Assembly: GCF_047511655.1 (NCBI RefSeq) | Contig: NC_133387.1 | Location: 42,698,853 to 42,762,852 of the forward strand | Length of the DNA: 64,000 bases | Direction: 5' to 3' | Source of the DNA: Castor canadensis | Lineage: Eukaryota; Chordata; Mammalia; Rodentia; Castoridae | Part shown: positions 61,461 to 64,000 of the stretch, in pieces | How positions within the stretch are numbered: the stretch's first letter is position 1 | Layout of the letters: every line of letters begins with the position of its first letter | The notes under the pieces: generated by a model | The model's database searches: none | What the model was told of the DNA's origin: nothing | Seen by the model: only the letters and a program-made list of their open reading frames with translations | Program-made: the position numbers and the translations under genes

Positions 61461-63049
61461 AGTAGAAATGAAAGGAAACAGAAATAAAACTGAATTTTAA
61501 TAATTAAGAGAACAAAGTCAGAGATATAGAAGACAACAAAAATTCAAAATGCTTACAATTGCCTAAAAAAGAAAAAATCAATAACAATATGAATCTGAAC
61601 TAAATTTATAGATATAATACAAAAAAACTTTCCTAATATTAGACTTGACCTTATTCCTAAAAGATTCCACTACGTACCTTGGGAACTGACATAAAACAAT
61701 ACTATATGTCACAAAGCAAACTGTACAAGAACCATTAATAAAGGAAAAAAATTAATTTGTTATCAGACATGTTGATGGCAACAGACTCAAAGCAATACTA
61801 GAACAACGTTTAACAAACATTAGGAAACAGAGTGAGACTATTAGATAAAATAAAATCCAACAATTTTCACCAGAGGAAGCATACATGCAGAAGAAAGAAA
61901 TGACACAGGAAATCTGAACATTATTAGACAGTTTACATTTTTGGTAGTTTCTGGGCTCACACCCAGTGCTAGGCAAGTGCTGAATACAATTAGAATGCCA
62001 TATAATGAAGACAATACTTTGGATCAGAAACTCAGTGACAAAGAGCAAACAACTAAAATGGGATAGAGAGGATATTGTACCATTCTCTACAATTTTGACT
62101 TTAAAATCATGGACATTTCTATATAAGAAAAATAACACCATATAACATTACATTAAACTGGAAACAAAGGAAAATTTAAAATTGAGAAAAAATGGAAGCA
62201 GGTATTTATAAAATAAATATATGGGGAATTATTTCAAGTGACTTAGATAAAGCACTATGAGTTGATACTTCAGAATTTTTATTAATTTTAGTCATTGTGA
62301 GATTTTTATTTGAAATAATTTTATGTAAATTCTCCAAAAATGTATTGATTATTAATATTACTATAATTATCTTTTAATTCAAAAGAAAAGGAACACAATT
62401 ATAAAATCAAGAAGTGAGAAAACCCTGTCCTTAAATTTGTAAAACAGAAATATGAGCATGAACAGGGCATGCTTCTGTTACCTACTATAAGTTAATATTT
62501 TTTGCTTCAGTTTATTCAATAAAGGGCTTAGGAACAGTATCTTTCAGCAGCAATGAGCAAACCTAGTGCCTAAATCTTTATTTTCCAATAAGGGATTCTT
62601 TGATTAATTCTTTCCTTGAATCAGGAAGTAGTCCTAGTATGGAGCAAAAGTTACTCATAGCTTTTAGATACTAGAGAATTCTTTCAATCTAAACAAAAAA
62701 TCAGTATGCATACAACAATAATATCCAGTTCAGAATAATTATCAGCAAACAAATCTTCAAATTGTAGTGTTCTTCCTACTTTGAGCCTTCTGCAGGCAAC
62801 AAGTCATTTATAGAAAAGGGAAAAGTAATTATTTATCTGTCTTTTCAAATCTACTTATAGCATTTTGCCTACCTCACTTGCTAATTTTAGTCTCTGATAT
62901 ATACAGTACCAAATATGGGAGTAGAAGATGAGAGGCAATGGGTTAGGAGATTCTAATTAGACTTTGCAGTTATAAACTGGGAATTGGGTTTGACACTTTA
63001 TTGCTGAACATGTGACAAAATATTTCATTTTATGTAAATGAAAAAAAAT
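61461..63049. other. Unique AT-rich non-coding sequence
   Basis: No gene recognised. The stretch 61490-61760 has an A-rich, L1-coding-like composition but no landmark I can place. The minus-strand open frame at 61752-62141 (129 codons) shows no domain. Confidence 0.4.
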
Positions 63050-63352
63050 GACCAAAATTGGAGAACAAGAGGGTGGAACAGGTACTGCCTGGGGTAGGGG
63101 ATGGGAAGGTGGAGGAGGTGAGGAAAAGGTGTAGGAGGTTGAATATGGTGCAAACACTGTGTACACATGTATGTAAATGGGAAAATAAGACTTGTTGAAA
63201 GTATTCCAGGAATGGGGGAGTAGGGATAAAAAAGAATGATGAAGGTGTGAATTCAAGTGTGATATAGTTGATATATTGTAAGAACATTTGTAAATGCCAC
63301 AATGTACCCCCATCCAGCACAACAATTAAAAAATGAATAAAAATGTTATATA
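63050..63352 (+). mobile_element. L1 3'-UTR-only insertion
   Basis: aattggagaacaagagggtg, tggtgcaaacactgtgtaca, ggtgtgaattcaagtgtgat and tgtacccccatccagcacaa, then an A-rich end. It matches 42020-42305 and has no ORF2 sequence. The minus-strand open frames over it are chance. Confidence 0.8.
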
Positions 63353-64000
63353 TCAAAAAAGGTTTTGTTTCCTGGAATATTTTATGGCTTTCTCATATCC
63401 ACCCACTTTTTGGAAGATCAACCCCTGAGAGGCTCTGGAAAACCAAGAAGGAGAGCTCTACATTTGAGTACTGAGCTTTTTATCTCTTCTGCATGGTTTG
63501 AAAGGACATAGACCTCCCCATACTCTTTCTTGCACAGTCTTCAACTGCCTCCTAATCTGCTCACATGTGTTGCTTTCCAGACCCTCACCTCTTAAGTGTA
63601 TGCCAAATAATTAAAATTAGTTTTTCAAAAGGTTTATAGCTCTTATCTTTCTATGAGCCTTCTCAATCTCATTTACAGGTTGAAACCTAATAGTGACCTA
63701 AGGATTAAAATATCATTTTTAAATAAGCTTCTTTCTAAGTCCATTCTAAATTGTCTGGTTTATCATTTGGGATCAAGGCAATATTTGATGTGTAGTGTCT
63801 TGTGGCTTCAGACAATATATAACTCAAAGTTTCCACATAAATGATCCACGTATTTTGATACATTTTACCTTGGAGTATATTATTAACTAAATGATATTTG
63901 CTACTTCAGAGTCTTATTTTTTCACTACATATTGTTTGAACTGGTATCTTATGTATCTGTGTTGTTGTTTACTAAATAAAATAAGAAGGATTTGTGATCT
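63353..64000. other. Unique non-coding sequence
   Basis: No gene or repeat recognised to the end of the window. Confidence 0.4.

Noticed and set aside
1..64000. CRISPR arrays, operons, prophage or bacterial defence genes
   Set aside because: The window is mammalian; no regularly spaced repeats with unique spacers and no closely packed gene series exist.

Overview
The window is vertebrate, specifically mammalian, genomic DNA. It is AT-rich and repeat-dense, with no bacterial-type gene organisation. The SINEs point to a rodent: ID-type elements (tRNA-derived, typically reading gagcacctgcctagcaag), B1-like 7SL-derived halves, and B1-ID dimers. The particular B1-ID dimers and G-rich L1 3' UTRs suggest a castorimorph such as beaver; that species guess is inference from recalled repeat style, not a search. 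I found no convincing host protein-coding exon, so the window reads as intergenic or deep intronic DNA.

Layout. 1-17.7 kb: mostly unique AT-rich DNA with an ancient minus-strand L1 (1960-3700), a MaLR-type LTR (3834-4214), MIR and other old repeats, L1 3' ends and SINEs. 17.8-27.0 kb: a nested retrotransposon stack. An old plus-strand L1 is split by a much younger, nearly full-length L1 (19199-26746, with 5' UTR, ORF1, ORF2 and 3' UTR). The ORF2 of that younger copy is itself split by an L1 3'-UTR fragment. 27-37 kb: a second MaLR-type LTR, an exactly 164-bp U1 snRNA retropseudogene with target-site duplications (28103-28266), and scattered SINEs. 37.9-46.45 kb: several L1 copies on both strands, including two abutting opposed pieces that may be one twin-primed insertion.

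46.45-54.63 kb: a degenerate class I (gammaretrovirus-like) endogenous retrovirus in plus orientation. It has a leader, gag, an in-frame gag-pro UAG, protease, reverse transcriptase/RNase H, integrase, env (SU and TM), a polypurine tract and a 3' LTR. The 5' LTR is missing, and an ID SINE with target-site duplications lies in gag. Frameshifts, stops and substitutions at catalytic residues show that it is defective. 54.6-64 kb: a MaLR internal-type fragment, a B1-like SINE, a long unique AT-rich stretch, a B1-ID dimer, a degenerate ATCTAT-rich stretch, and two more L1 3' ends.

The genes do not form a pathway. They are dead parts of retrotransposons, and the L1s probably supplied the machinery that inserted the SINEs and the U1 copy. 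I did not find a previously undescribed functional system. The best leads are the 129-bp promoter-like tandem units in the L1 5' UTR, the repeated 3'-UTR unit with a constant 5' boundary, the U1 retropseudogene, and the structure of the LTR-less-5' retrovirus.
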